64,000 nucleotides of DNA from Eumeta japonica (lineage: Eukaryota; Arthropoda; Insecta; Lepidoptera; Psychidae). The stretch is taken from assembly GCA_005406025.1 (NCBI GenBank), contig BGZK01000155.1, positions 186,001-250,000 on the forward strand, given 5' to 3'. The position numbers were made by a program, and so were the translations under genes. Of the stretch, positions 46,860 through 58,545 are shown one piece after another. Within the stretch, counting starts at the first letter, position 1, and each line of letters starts with the position of its first letter. A model generated the notes under the pieces. It saw only the letters and a list, made by a program, of their open reading frames with translations. It made no database searches and was not told the origin of the DNA.

Positions 46860-47580
46860 ATCGGCCCTCTGAAATATTACCGAGGTACTAAAATGTATAC
46901 GTGTTTGATGCATTTCGGAAGTAAAACTCATACAAACGAATATATTTATTTACAAAATAAATCTATATGTACAAAATTATATAAAAAATGTACATTTCAC
47001 TGTAGATTGCACCAAAAGCTATGTTTTCCTATTTACGAATCAAACGTTCGTATTTCGTCTATACGAACAATGTGGACTAAAAATAAGATATGGAGTATGT
47101 TCAAGCCGTGTGTACGTCGGGGTGCGCAGGAACGTTTCCATCGCGAACAATTGACTTATCACCTTATTTACAGTTGTGGAATGTTCTAAACCACTCGCAG
47201 ATAGGTGTATATACTGGAATCCGAACACTGAGGTGTCAACTTCATTTCAAATAAAATTATCAAAATTGTACCCTAGTGGATCTTGTATATCTGTGCTAGC
47301 GAACATGCATCTACTGTTTTCTAAATATTTGATTTTCATCCTATTCTATTCTTGAACCCCTATATGGCTTTATAAGCATGGTAATCTTGTCGCAATTTCT
47401 ATAAAAAGTAGGCGGTAGACTGTTGTCTTAAGAGTGGGTTTTCTAGAAAAACGTTTTTTTTTAGTGCAATAATATTCTGAGCCGGGCATATCAATGCAAA
47501 TGTGTATTTTTTCTAATTTAAATGAGTACGCTATATAAAATCACGCTAATAGAGCATAAGCATAATCTATTAAAAAACGA
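46860..47580. other. Nothing recognised
   Basis: The 110-codon plus frame at 46857-47189 has no motif I recognise. Confidence 0.4.
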
Positions 47581-47584
47581 CTTA

Positions 47585-47971
47585 TGGATAAGCTTTCGGC
47601 CGTTGATTCGCCCCTTTTGTCAACCATGATCCCAATCTCGGTTCCACTCTCGATTTCAATCATGGTCCCGCTCTTGATTCCAACTCCGGTTTAAACCCAC
47701 ATCTCGATTCTGCCTTCGATTGGATTTCGATGAAATTATCCCAGAAGAACGGACACTTTTACACCCAAAAGACGAACTGCCGCATTTTTTTTTTATAATG
47801 AAACAATTTCACTTACGCTCTTGTTCCCGATCCCAGTTCTGCTTTCGATACCGAGCCCGAAACCAAGTTGAATTTGACTCTCGCCTTAATGTTAACATTA
47901 CCTTTAACCAATCGCCATAAGGAAATAATTGATTCTACGTTCACACGAGTAAAACCACAAGTAAAAACTAG
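47585..47971. mobile_element. Helitron-like tails in opposite orientation bounding one segment
   Basis: At the left, AAGCTTTCGGCCGTTGATTC then TCCCAATCTCGGTTCCACTC is a reversed tail and tract. At the right, ATTGATTCTACGTTCACACG then AGTAAAAACTAGT is a forward tail, CTAG at 47968-47971. Between them runs CCCGATCCCAGTTCTGCTTT-type sequence. Either two elements inserted head to head, or one tail was inverted. Confidence 0.45.
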
Positions 47972-47974
47972 TAC

Positions 47975-50035
47975 CATTGTAAAATATAGCCTATATGTTA
48001 TTCTAATGTGTTAGCTATATTACTGTAAGTTGCATCAAAATCTTTTAAGTAATTTTTGCGTGAAAGAATAGCAAATATCCTGATAAACTTTCACGTTTAT
48101 AACATTCGTAGGATATTCACATTTATTATTCCATTTTGTTTAATGTTTCGCATACATATTTCTATTTCAATAATTTAGATATCTATTTTTGCAATTTACA
48201 GCTCATCCTCTATGCAACTCAAATGTATATCTCAGATAAGTACTTGTATTCCTATCATCTGCAGCTAACTCTTTAAAATAACCCGTCGTAGGTAATTATA
48301 TTAATATTAGTTTTCGTCCGTATAGACATAAAATGATGAAAAAAAAATTCTGAAGCGGATTTGCGTTAAGCCCGTTCTCTATGAGCATCTACATCCTGAA
48401 TTTTTTTGCAATCTACGTCTCCTTCCTTTAATAACGCACTAAATTGACATATTTCACCGTCAAATTTTTTTTTTCAAATGGCAATGGATTAAATTGTATA
48501 AACTCTTAAGCACCCACATAAACAAACAAATGATTACGACTACTAAAGAAATACAAAAATAATGCATATTTTTTATGGTTTGCATACAGTATATCGAAAT
48601 CATAACATATAATCGTTTGCGCGATCACGTTCTTATTGTATACTAATTTTATTAAGATCGATCTAACTGTTCGTAATATATAAAATAACATACAGATAGA
48701 CAGACAGACAGAAAAATAGACAGACAAAAAAACTTTTGAAACGGTAGTAATGAGGTCAGTAAGTCATAAAGCGATTATTTATCATATTTGACGAAAAGAA
48801 ATGTATTTCCATGCAGAACGTACTAAATATAGTGATTACAGATTGCTATTACTTCAGCTATAAATAAAAACACTTTTCTTTTATTTGGGGTATTTTTACT
48901 TCCATACTAGTGTTCGTCATTAAATAGTGGAACCTAGACCCAACCTTGTACTAACATTTGCCAGATGGAACCATATTCATGGAAAAATCACCCATCATAC
49001 ATTAGTCGCATCCATGTATTAATCTAATCAAAGCTTCTGCTAACTTTTAACGATTCTTCTCTTAATTACCTGTTATATTAATTGTTATATGAAAATGATA
49101 TTTTTATTATTATTTTAGTTAAATAAGGGCTAAAAGAAAAATGTTAATATCGCAATAAAGACTAACAGCTGTTGAATTAATTCGTGAAGAATTATGTGAT
49201 TTCCAGTTAAGCCTAGCTTAATGAAAGTCTTGTAGAGCCTTAAATTAAGTTGCCTTAAATGAGAAATCTTTGGATCTAGATCTTCTTTAGACAAATGACT
49301 GAAGCTTTACAGCTATTTAAAGTATAATTAATAACTAATTTACAGTTCTACTATTTTATTATAGGTATGTAAAAATGTTGACTTGTTAAGAAATTTCATG
49401 TTTTTAGGGTTAAAAAAAATCGAATTCTTAGAAGTTTTAATACTTTTCAATATTACATTGGATTGTTTGATATGAAATATAGTAGTGGTATTTAGGTTTT
49501 CAATAAAATTTTACATCGATGTTTTTTTGAAATTGAAACTTAAAGGGCACGAATGAAAAAATTTAAGGTAGAGATTCTTTAATAGATATATACGTAAGAT
49601 CAGAAACATGCGCAAGTCGTATTCCCACTTAGTGGAAACTATATAAGTATTTCCTGAAAAATAACCCTAAAAGTAAGACAAGTGTAAATAAACACGAAAA
49701 TTGTGTAATATTTGAACTATAAGATAGTATAATATTTATTTACATATATTTATTTTTACAACAGTGTGGAAAACATCTTGAAGTTTCAATTTCGTAGTAA
49801 CAGTTAAAATTGTCCTTAAACATTTTTACTGTTCAAAAGTTAAACTTTCCCCATTTATTGGTTGTTCTTAAACGTGGCAATTATGAATGATAGATAAAAA
49901 AAAATTAGACAGATCGAATGTGTCTTTACAATGCAACACTCTGATTCACAACACTAGATTTTACAAGGGCAGTACACTAGCCTATACAAGACTAAATACA
50001 ACATTCTGGTCAAGATAAATACAAATACGCGAATT
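47975..50035. other. AT-rich stretch, nothing recognised
   Basis: Only a GACAGACAGACAGA run near 48.70 kb. Confidence 0.45.
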
Positions 50036-50039
50036 TTCA

Positions 50040-50600
50040 TTCGCTGATATTTGTGTTACTTAAGACCGAGATTAAGACAGAACAGAGCGGAGTTTAAAGA
50101 ATCTACAATGAAACTAACTTTGTAACGAGAGCGTTACCGAAATCGAAATTAAAAGTGGAACAACGAGTTGGAAAAACCCAGAGCGACATTGGCTTGGTAA
50201 CTAAGAATAGGGCCACCATCGGATTATAAAAGGACAGGGGTCGGATTTATATAGCGCAATACCGGCTTTGTAATCGATACAAAATCAAAAATCGACCAAA
50301 GTCGTACCTAAAAATGGAAAGGAGGTCGGAAAAATATAGAGAACCACTGGCTTCCAACCGAGAGAGGTATTAGAATTGGACTATGAGTGGAACGAGGATT
50401 AGATGAATAGATTCCTTTGAATCCCACTAGAAATCCATAGTGGAACCGACACTGAAAACGAAATCAGAATTGAGAGTGTAGCTGTAATTGAAATAACGTA
50501 TTCGGAATGGTGATCAGCAATGAAACAGAGATCATACGATACGACAGATGAATTGTGTGTATACGGGCGGAGCCACGGGCGAAATCCGCTTTTACAATCG
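50040..50600 (+). mobile_element. Helitron-like body and tail, decayed
   Basis: The segment is a long degenerate series of GAACGAG/GATCGGAAT-like purine-rich phrases (AACGAGAGCGTTACCGAAAT, then GGAACGAGGATTAGATGAAT). It ends in ATTGTGTGTATACGGGCGGA then GCCACGGGCGAAA, the tail motif without CTAG. There is no coding. Confidence 0.45.
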
Positions 50601-52040
50601 TAAACTTTCTTAGTTTAGTTGCTTTCATTTAAACGAAAATTACACAACAAACAATGTTTCAAGGGAGAAATGAAATATTGTTTGCTACGTAGTTTCGTTT
50701 GAGTGGAAAATACTTTTTCAGATCTTTGTACATAATTCATATTAATTAATTTTTTCTTGACTTTTTCTTTAATAATGCTAATTTTTTTGTCAATGCGTTT
50801 TTTTTTGGGTTTGTGCTTTTTGTTTGTCCATTCGTCAAAGCCAATTTCACAAAAAAAGTTGGTACAGATATAAAATTTTGTGACCTGAAGATGGACGTAA
50901 ACATACGTAAATAAATTAATTTTGAATACAAGCCTCAATTTTGATCCAAACAAAAGTTTTTTTAACTGTACCGTATTACATGATAGGGTTTGTTATGTTT
51001 GGTAAGGATTTCAAACACACACATACACATACATACACGCATGGCGCACGCGCGTCCACACATGCAACTAAGAAACTTTTGAGTGTAAGTGATAATTTTG
51101 CCATCTATATTTGCCGTAGAGGACACGACGGCAACATCGCAAAAAATGAAATGGAGAGGTACACGCTTAAGGAAGATAGACAGTTAATCCACGACGGCGA
51201 ATTTTTGTAGAATAACGTAATTCAAATGCGCACGTCTAATTTCGCGTAAACCGAGACACAATGGGACTGATTTACTTAGCGGGTTTTGTTAACGGACTGC
51301 AAAATGCTAGAGAATGTTCCCGTGTATTTTAAAATGAACTTTGATGTCAATACCTATATGCATGTGCAATTTATATATGTTCATTAGCTTGTTCTTGCAT
51401 AAGTAAAGAAGAAAGAAAACACTACTTAATGACATTTTTTTTTCTATCGTTTGCTGTGAATTTGTTTTTTTTTTACTGTTGTCAGTTTATGAAAAATTTA
51501 TTAGAAGATTGGTTGATAATGCATTGTACCTATTCAAACAAGATCGTGTATGTATATAACTATTAAGTTTTTAGAAGATTTATTTTCGTATTTTATCAAC
51601 TTTATGACTGGTGAAAATCTTAAAATATTGTTTCAATCGCCTGATTAAACGTAGTTGGCATTTTAATTAGTAAACATATTATTATTTTATTAGTAAGTAT
51701 ATTTTTAGTGAGATTAGAGATTTTTAAATTGTTCAATTATGGTCCTTTGGTATCTAAAACCTAATCGACAAAAAACATAAAGGGGAAGCCAAGCCGCCGT
51801 ACTCGCTCCGGCCACGGATGCACACATTAAAAATAGTATCCAAACGACAATGTATAATGTCAATAATGCTTACGTTTAGGAATTAGTTACAAAAAAATCA
51901 CGATTAAAAATTTTAACAGGTTTTATTTTCACAAAAATAGATTTTTAGAATAAAACTTAACTTGTTTTACATGACTTTTTTCGTATTTTATGTTTACATA
52001 TCGTTCGTAAATGCAACACAAACATAACAATTGTTGCAAA
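50601..52040. other. AT-rich stretch, nothing recognised
   Basis: A CACACACATACACATACATA run lies near 51.02 kb. The frames at 50615-50953 (-) and 50941-51210 (+) lack motifs. Confidence 0.4.
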
Positions 52041-52044
52041 TGCC

Positions 52045-53097
52045 TTAACCCTTAATCACTCGCACTAAGAAAATTAAACAACTGCTCGCATGGAGAAACA
52101 GCTGACCCCAAATTTGTAGGCATAATATTTATTATGTATTAAACAAATAAGTAAATAAAACTTGTGTTTTATTTAAGTCTGTTATTAATTATATTGTATT
52201 TTAAAAAAATAACATGAACTTAATATCTACTTAAACATAAACAAGATAAATTATAAATTTTTATCATAAATGAACAATTTGTACTTGTAGTGAGATCAAA
52301 GTTAAAACTTTAGAATATTTTCAAGAACTCTCTGAATCACTCTTATTACACTATTGACAATATATTTGAGAGTGATCATTGCACACAACCTTTGCGCATT
52401 TTGTGCATTTTGTTGGTACTTTTCGATCATTTTTTTCGCGGGCAGTTGTTGCAACGCCCACGTTTTGCAGTTGTTGGTGAGACGCGGTTTTCCAAGTCAT
52501 GCACTTCCAAAAGTCGCCTTTTTACAATCGGAGTTTTAATTTTACATTTAATTTTACAATAGTAGTTGCGCTGATTTCAAGTCGTCGTTTCTGGTGATTA
52601 CGAACAAGTTCAACAGACAATTGCCGCAAAAAATACGCCTCATGTGCGTACATGATTTGTTGGTATTTGCTCGATGTACAACGAATGTATTTATGCCTCA
52701 AACATTTATGAGATGGAAGAAAATGGCTAACGGCCATCGTTTGGTTCGCCTTCCTACATTGTATGTGCCACAAAAGTAATTATCGGTGTCCACTCCCCCT
52801 TTGGTGCTGTTATAAAACATTATTATTTCAGATTTCTGCCTTTCACTTGAATCTGGGTCGATATGAGCTGAATGGTGCATGGGAGACAGTAATACAACAG
52901 CTTTATTCGGTTTTGGAATATACGAAACCATAGTTGTTGTCTTTTGGAAACCAAAATGGGAGCTGAATTGAGCTCTAGTTTTTTCCTGAAAAAAATACTG
53001 AGGTATATCCGGTTTGTTTGTTTTTTTGAGTGTTCCAACTAAAGTGAGCTTATAGGGCGGATCCAATAATTCATGTGAAGCTAATAATAACGTGTTA
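52045..53097 (-). mobile_element. piggyBac-like transposon, 3' half of the transposase and 3' terminus
   Basis: On the minus strand, ELLDPPYKLTLVGTLKK near 53.05 kb begins a piggyBac DDE domain. It continues through KPDIPQYFFQE, TMVSYIPKPNKAVVLLSPMH and YNSTKGGVDTDNY (the last catalytic Asp) to RTKRWPLAIFFHLINV. A stop and a frameshift follow, then YFLRQLSVELVRNHQKRRLE in the next frame. A third frame encodes the C-terminal cysteine-rich domain: GRCNNCPRK, then, after a one-base insertion in an A run near 52.43 kb, KCTKCAKVVCNDHSQIYC. At 52045-52048 lies TTAA followed by CCCTTAATCACTCGCACTAA, the expected target site and terminus. The N-terminal half beyond about 53.1 kb is missing or too decayed to read. 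The copy is inactive. Confidence 0.92.
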
Positions 53098-53249
53098 AAA
53101 AGAATTATGTAGGAGGCAACAGATAGACCAACTATTTACGACTGCAAACTCTCCGACAATAGATCATATTTGCATTTTCAATAACAGTGAAAGGTATTGT
53201 TACTAAACACTTCAATATAGAACCTTAGTTTCAAAAACGTGAATATCGT

Positions 53250-53292
53250 GTACAACTCTAGTACAACTTAGTACACTTTAGTACAACTCTAA
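53250..53292 (+). repeat. 10 bp tandem repeat
   Basis: Four units of GTACAACTCT/GTACAACTTA/GTACACTTTA type. Confidence 0.8.
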
Positions 53293-53299
53293 CCCAATA

Positions 53300-54210
53300 C
53301 TATACTATCATTACAAAAAACGTCTTTATCGTACAAAAATTTTAAAAAAATAGCATATAAGGAAAATATTATAGTAGCTTCCATGCAAGTTCGCGACCGG
53401 CGACAGTTGCACGACGCCGATAACTACGGGTCACTTCTCGCGCTTGTAAACGTAGAGCTGGGGGGGGGGCGCAACGTCAGTTGCTGCCAAGATTGCAAGT
53501 TCGCAAATTTTTAGTACATATTCTAAGCTACTTTTCTTACAAACGGCTAGTTCAATGACTATGGTTTCTTTGTCAAAGTTGTTCTAAAAAAAAAGGTGAT
53601 TATGAATATTTATAAAAAGAAACATGAATCGATCATGCATCTTTCTCCATACGGTATACGCCGATGTCAAGCATAAAAAGTCAATCGTTATTTTTTTAAA
53701 TTCTTTAGTAGCCATATTTTTTTATTTTATTGCGCATATATGTATGTGTATGTGCGTAATTTTCAAAGGGAAATGATTTTTATACAAAACTTATTGTGGA
53801 GTGAGGTACGACTTTAAAAAGTAATGAGATCCGTCTTTCAAGACATAAATAACCCTTTTTATTATTAAAAGCGTCATCATAGGTTATAATACCAACCGCC
53901 ACCTCCAAAAATTTGATATCTCCGTAGGTGTAGTGTTCTATTGAAGCAACTTAAATCATTAATATCAGTTTTTTGAAAGTTTATAGCCTCATCAGCTACA
54001 TTTGTGCACACTGCACTGTGTATATTGCTATATTGCCATCACTTTAATTTTTTTCATTATTGATATTGAACACTATATTATCCGTTACCTATAAAACTTC
54101 TTATTTATCATTATCTATTTCGTTGCTTGATTTACTTTCTTTATCAACTTTTTTTATTTCTAAATAATTCCGTCCTTTTGAAGAGTGACCTCGTTTACCA
54201 TAGTTATAAC
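53300..54210. other. Nothing recognised; G10 run
   Basis: An uninterrupted run of ten G lies at 53460-53469, unusual in this AT-rich context. No gene motif. Confidence 0.45.
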
Positions 54211-54213
54211 ATT

Positions 54214-54965
54214 AAAACCGGCCAAGTGCATGTCGAGCCACGCGCGGTGTAAGGTCGCGTAGTTATCCGTCACAGTATATGGACTTAAAAGGGGGTTTTT
54301 TCTTTAATACTGTGAATCTATTTAATTCACAATTTAATGCTTAATGACGTCTAGAGCTCACCCAAACCCACTTAGGACGGATGTTACGGATGTTATGATT
54401 TTATATTCCCATAATTTTACATGGTTCATAAACTTATATTTGCTAATTATTTTACACATCAAACATAGTTATTGAAGTAATTTTCAATGTAATATGTACA
54501 AAATTTTGAGTTTTTTACTTCCCCATGTATATTTTATAAGTTAATTGGTATACTCCTTAACTTGTAAAATCTCCTTAACTATGAGAGTTTTCCTTTTCAC
54601 TTTATTAAATATACTTCTGTCGTGAATTTTATTCACATATCCAATAATAATCATTTGCCTAGTAGGTGGTAGAAAGACTTGACTATAACGAAAATTAGCA
54701 ATTTAAAATTCAATATTTCTCATACGGATTCCTAAATCAAAAAATAATTTTCCGAACCGGCAATGCTTTTTAATGAGCTTGCCAACAGTATCCCACACAA
54801 TGGGACAGATGAAAAAACTAAAATTCATCCCCATTTTACATGTAGGGGAGGTTCGCCTATGAATTGCTTTTCAAAATTTTCAAGATTTTATTCTACCACT
54901 TTGCCAGTGCGATTAATATACATGCTCAGGCCAAATTACAGTTTCAAATATGTTTTATTAAAATA
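54214..54965 (+). repeat. Dispersed non-autonomous repeat, copy 3
   Basis: It opens AAAACCGGCCAAGTGCATGT at 54214, then CGCGCGGTGTAAGGTCGCGT. It shares TAAATCAAAAAATA, GAGCTTGCCAACAGTATCCC and CCCATTTTACATGTAGGGGA with the reversed copy at 42.7-43.6 kb. The 67-codon frame in it is incidental. Confidence 0.75.
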
Positions 54966-54969
54966 AATA

Positions 54970-56175
54970 TTTAAAAATTAAACACAAAACTTATACTATT
55001 ATTTCATAGGTTACATACAATATAAGACTTGAACATTTAATAAGTCATGAAATGTTATTTTAGAATTAACCTCTCGTTCACAAAGCAGTTTTCCCTCAAG
55101 AAGAACGAGCAAGAAATTTGAAGATAGCTAATATTTATATAAAATTTATATGAAAATAATAAAAATTCAATTACATGAAATATACACAGTAGCTGTTAAT
55201 TTCAACAGGCCTTAAATGTATCGACATTTTATAATATCCTCTTTTTGTATTTTGTTTAACAATAAACTTCAATTCATATAGAGGTAAACTTTGTATATCT
55301 AAAAGTAGTGCATTGAACACCCACACACACACAGCCCCTTAAATGAATTGGTGACTGTCAAGTACAGGCTTTATATTCGAAACTGAGAATTTCATATATT
55401 TTGTTTTCTTTCTCATAAGGAATAGGTTATTTGCAGTAGATCACTTCTATTGTTCTGTAAACTTACTACCTTTTATGAAATAGGATGAGTTTATTGCATA
55501 ATCTTTTTTATAGACAATATGTTTTTCTTACATTGATAAAGACGAAGTTGAATATTTTTTTGATTTTACTTTTTATTTAAACCAACTTATGATTGAATAT
55601 CACCGGTTATTCAAGTGAATGACTCTCGAGATTTTTAAATAAGTTCTTACACAATTTTTTCTTACAAAAATTTCTGTTTACTATAGTAAACCGGTTTTAT
55701 TGATACGGATAAACACTAAAAATATTATAAAAATACTTTTATAGTTATATTTCGTAAAAAAACCATAATAATTTAGGATAATATAGCCCTTTTCCATATT
55801 TGACAACTCCATTGTCAGATAAACTGTTAGATATAATTTTTTTTTTCAATTTTTTTGATAAATATATGAATCAACACTACGTACTCACTCATGAAAAATA
55901 ATACCAAATGCTTTTTAGTCCTTCCCAGTTCTGAAATTACAGTCTTTTATAATCCAAGGTATTTTCGAACTAATAACTACCTCTTACCATCACGCACGCG
56001 GTAAGTTTTCAAATAACATAACGCGCAGCTGGGTTTCAAAATCTGGCCGGATTTTAGTGGGACATCGCTTGGAGTTGCAATACATATCTTTATTTGTTTT
56101 ATTTAATGGTAGGTTTATAATATTATTAACGTTTTTGCTTTTCGAGTAGTATACCGTTAATCCATCGTACTATAA
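54970..56175. other. AT-rich stretch, nothing recognised
   Basis: No motif beyond simple AT and a short CA run near 55.32 kb. Confidence 0.45.
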
Positions 56176-56179
56176 AATG

Positions 56180-56410
56180 TAAATGGACACGTCGGGACAG
56201 CCCTGAGGAATAATCAGTTCGCGAGCTCACCTGGTCTTTGCCGACGCTGCGTCTCAGGCGTCCAGGCGCTTCGAGCCGCGATCGTCTAGTGCCACAATTT
56301 TTAATTATGTTTATTGTTTTCCACTCCTAAAAATTAATTTTTTTATTACAATTGTGGTGACCCGCACCGACCCACATTTTACTTTTTATCCTACTCGTCC
56401 GCATTTGACC
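56180..56410 (+). mobile_element. Possible LTR 3' part and primer-binding site
   Basis: A GC-richer segment (GTCGGGACAGCCCTGAGGAA, then GCGTCTCAGGCGTCCAGGCG) is followed by AT-rich sequence. That ends in TTTATTACAATTGTGGTGAC then CCGCACCGACCCACATTTTA. An LTR ending just before a TGGTGACCC-type primer-binding site is what I recall from insect Ty3/gypsy elements. No gag or pol follows and no second LTR is present, so this would be an isolated fragment. Confidence 0.4.
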
Positions 56411-58439
56411 GAAGTACTTCAGATGGATGTACTTAGGGATGTGTGTGCGCTTTTATATTAAGATCCCAGTTGAAATTCAAAATTTTCCATTTGCTTAGTT
56501 TAAACGTTTCGTTAAAAGAAAGTTATATGGAAAGGGCTATTACACCGTGTTGAAATATCCTAATGAAAAAAGTCCCTGGGATTGAGTTGCTCGCCTACCA
56601 GGTTATTTCATATTACTTTTATATATCGACTAAATTTTTTATTACTAAATCCTTTGTATCGACGAGTAAAAAGAGCAAGCCTTGAGTTTCTTGCCCATTC
56701 TTCTATCGGTTAATTAGCATTTGGAATGGATGGTAATTCGATACGAATTTATTACTAACGTATTTCAAGTGTAATTTCATTACTTATGAAATATTGATAT
56801 TTTTTATTTGATTTTGATTTGATTTGATGCACCGGCGAACGAGTCAGTATGAAGTCTCGCGCATCTTTCTCACACGTCCGCGTCTGTCAGTTGTCTTTTT
56901 TCTATGGGAGGCAAACTATAATTTAAAAGAGGTGAAAATAGCATAAACAGTAAATAAAGAAATATTTAGAAGACCTCAAACCTACCTACACATAAATTAA
57001 TACAAAAAACTATATCCTAATTGTATTCATCATCGAATATGGTAAATATAAGTCTGCTCCAATCAAAGTGCCTATTTTCATGTATATTTAATATTTCCAC
57101 GCAGAATTCCACTCCAATTTGATCCTCTTGAGGGTCGATTACTCGTGAACACCCGCCTGCGTTTTTTAAATATTAATTTGCATGTTTGCAACATTAAAAT
57201 TACGTCACTTTCGTATACATTTGCATATTCTATTTGGCTCTATTTTTTTTAGATTGCTATAGATTTACTGCAACGACTAATCTGTATGTAGCCATAAAAT
57301 AAATGTAAATATAAAAGTGGATGTTTGTTTGTAATTATGTGGCAGCACCGCGCGGATTATGCTCGTATTTAATAATTACATCTTTACTAGCTATTTTCAG
57401 TTATGGATGCGGGACGCGCAGGAATAGAAGAGGTGACGCCAAACATACCCGTCTCTTACCCAGCAAAAGTGAAAGTATGCTGTTGTGGAAATGATAGCTG
57501 CTGTTAAATTCCTATTTTTCCTTATGATCCCTGACTCGACGATGCTTGGCTCTCAGAGTTACCTACTGTTTATATTGAACGTGTAGGGCAAATACCTAAT
57601 CTTTTTTTTTAATTTTAGAATAAAAAAATATTATGAAATCGAGATTTTTTTAATTATTTAATTTAATCTTTATTTCCTGCTTTTTAAACTTTATATATTA
57701 CTAGTAGATACATTACTATCGACAACTGTCCACAACTTTGCAAGGAACAACTACAAAAACAGCTGTTGACCTTAGGTTATATAAAAACCTTGCAGGATGT
57801 TGCTAAATGTAAACTCAACCAAAGAAAACTCATTAATAATGTACATGACACATCGGTTTAATAGAATTGCAAAGACTGAGAAGCTGAAACTCAATCCTTT
57901 AACTTTTGTATTAAGTGTTGTATTTTATTATTTTAAAATATTTATTATATTTGGAATACCCTGCAATGCTCGCGTGAAGCTACTATCAATAATTAAAACG
58001 CTTAAAATACTATCATGGCATTTTACCATTTTTTTTATAGATTTATACACTATTCACACCAACCAGATCATATTGTATTTAGCACTGGACTCGATCGTAC
58101 TAAATCGTAATCATTCTCTAATTTGAATCCTTATAAGCACCTTCCATGTTCTCAGCCCGTATTCCCTAACTTACCCCAACGTGCCTTATTTTATTCAATG
58201 CCGTACTATAACACATCGTCTTTATTCATTAAATTCAACCCACTTCACTCGTTCATTTTTTCATTTACATTACGCATTCATACTAGATCGCCACAAACGG
58301 TACTTATCGTATTTCAAAATTTCATATCGACTGAACGCTTGAAATTAGCCTAAAATCTTTCACTAATCAAATTTTAATTTATTTATATCGATTGAACAGA
58401 TTTTCTTGAATCGTAACTAAGAATACTTTCCAACAAATC
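56411..58439. other. AT-rich stretch, nothing recognised
   Basis: TATAAAAGTGGATGTTTGTT near 57.31 kb resembles openings of Helitron-like repeats but nothing confirms it. The consecutive frames at 57797-58126 and 58123-58353 have no motif and AT-driven composition. Confidence 0.4.
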
Positions 58440-58545
58440 ATCTTTCATACAAAAAAAGTGAATCAAATTCAGTTAAGCCGTTTGGGAGCTACAATGTCAC
58501 AGACAAACACACAGACACAAATACACAGATTAACATATGAATCTT
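58440..58545 (+). repeat. Fragment of a lepidopteran-type repeat body
   Basis: TCAGTTAAGCCGTTTGGGAG, CTACAATGTCACAGACAAAC then ACACAGACACAAATACACAG. This order (GCCGTTTGGGAGCTACGATG then a CAGACAGACA run) is one I remember from many lepidopteran noncoding sequences. The limits are unclear. Confidence 0.5.

Noticed and set aside
46857..47189. 110-codon plus-strand frame with several Cys residues
   Set aside because: The cysteines are not spaced like a zinc finger and no family is recognised.
57797..58353. Two consecutive frames of 109 and 76 codons
   Set aside because: No recognisable domain and composition fully explained by AT-rich DNA; no splice or promoter context.
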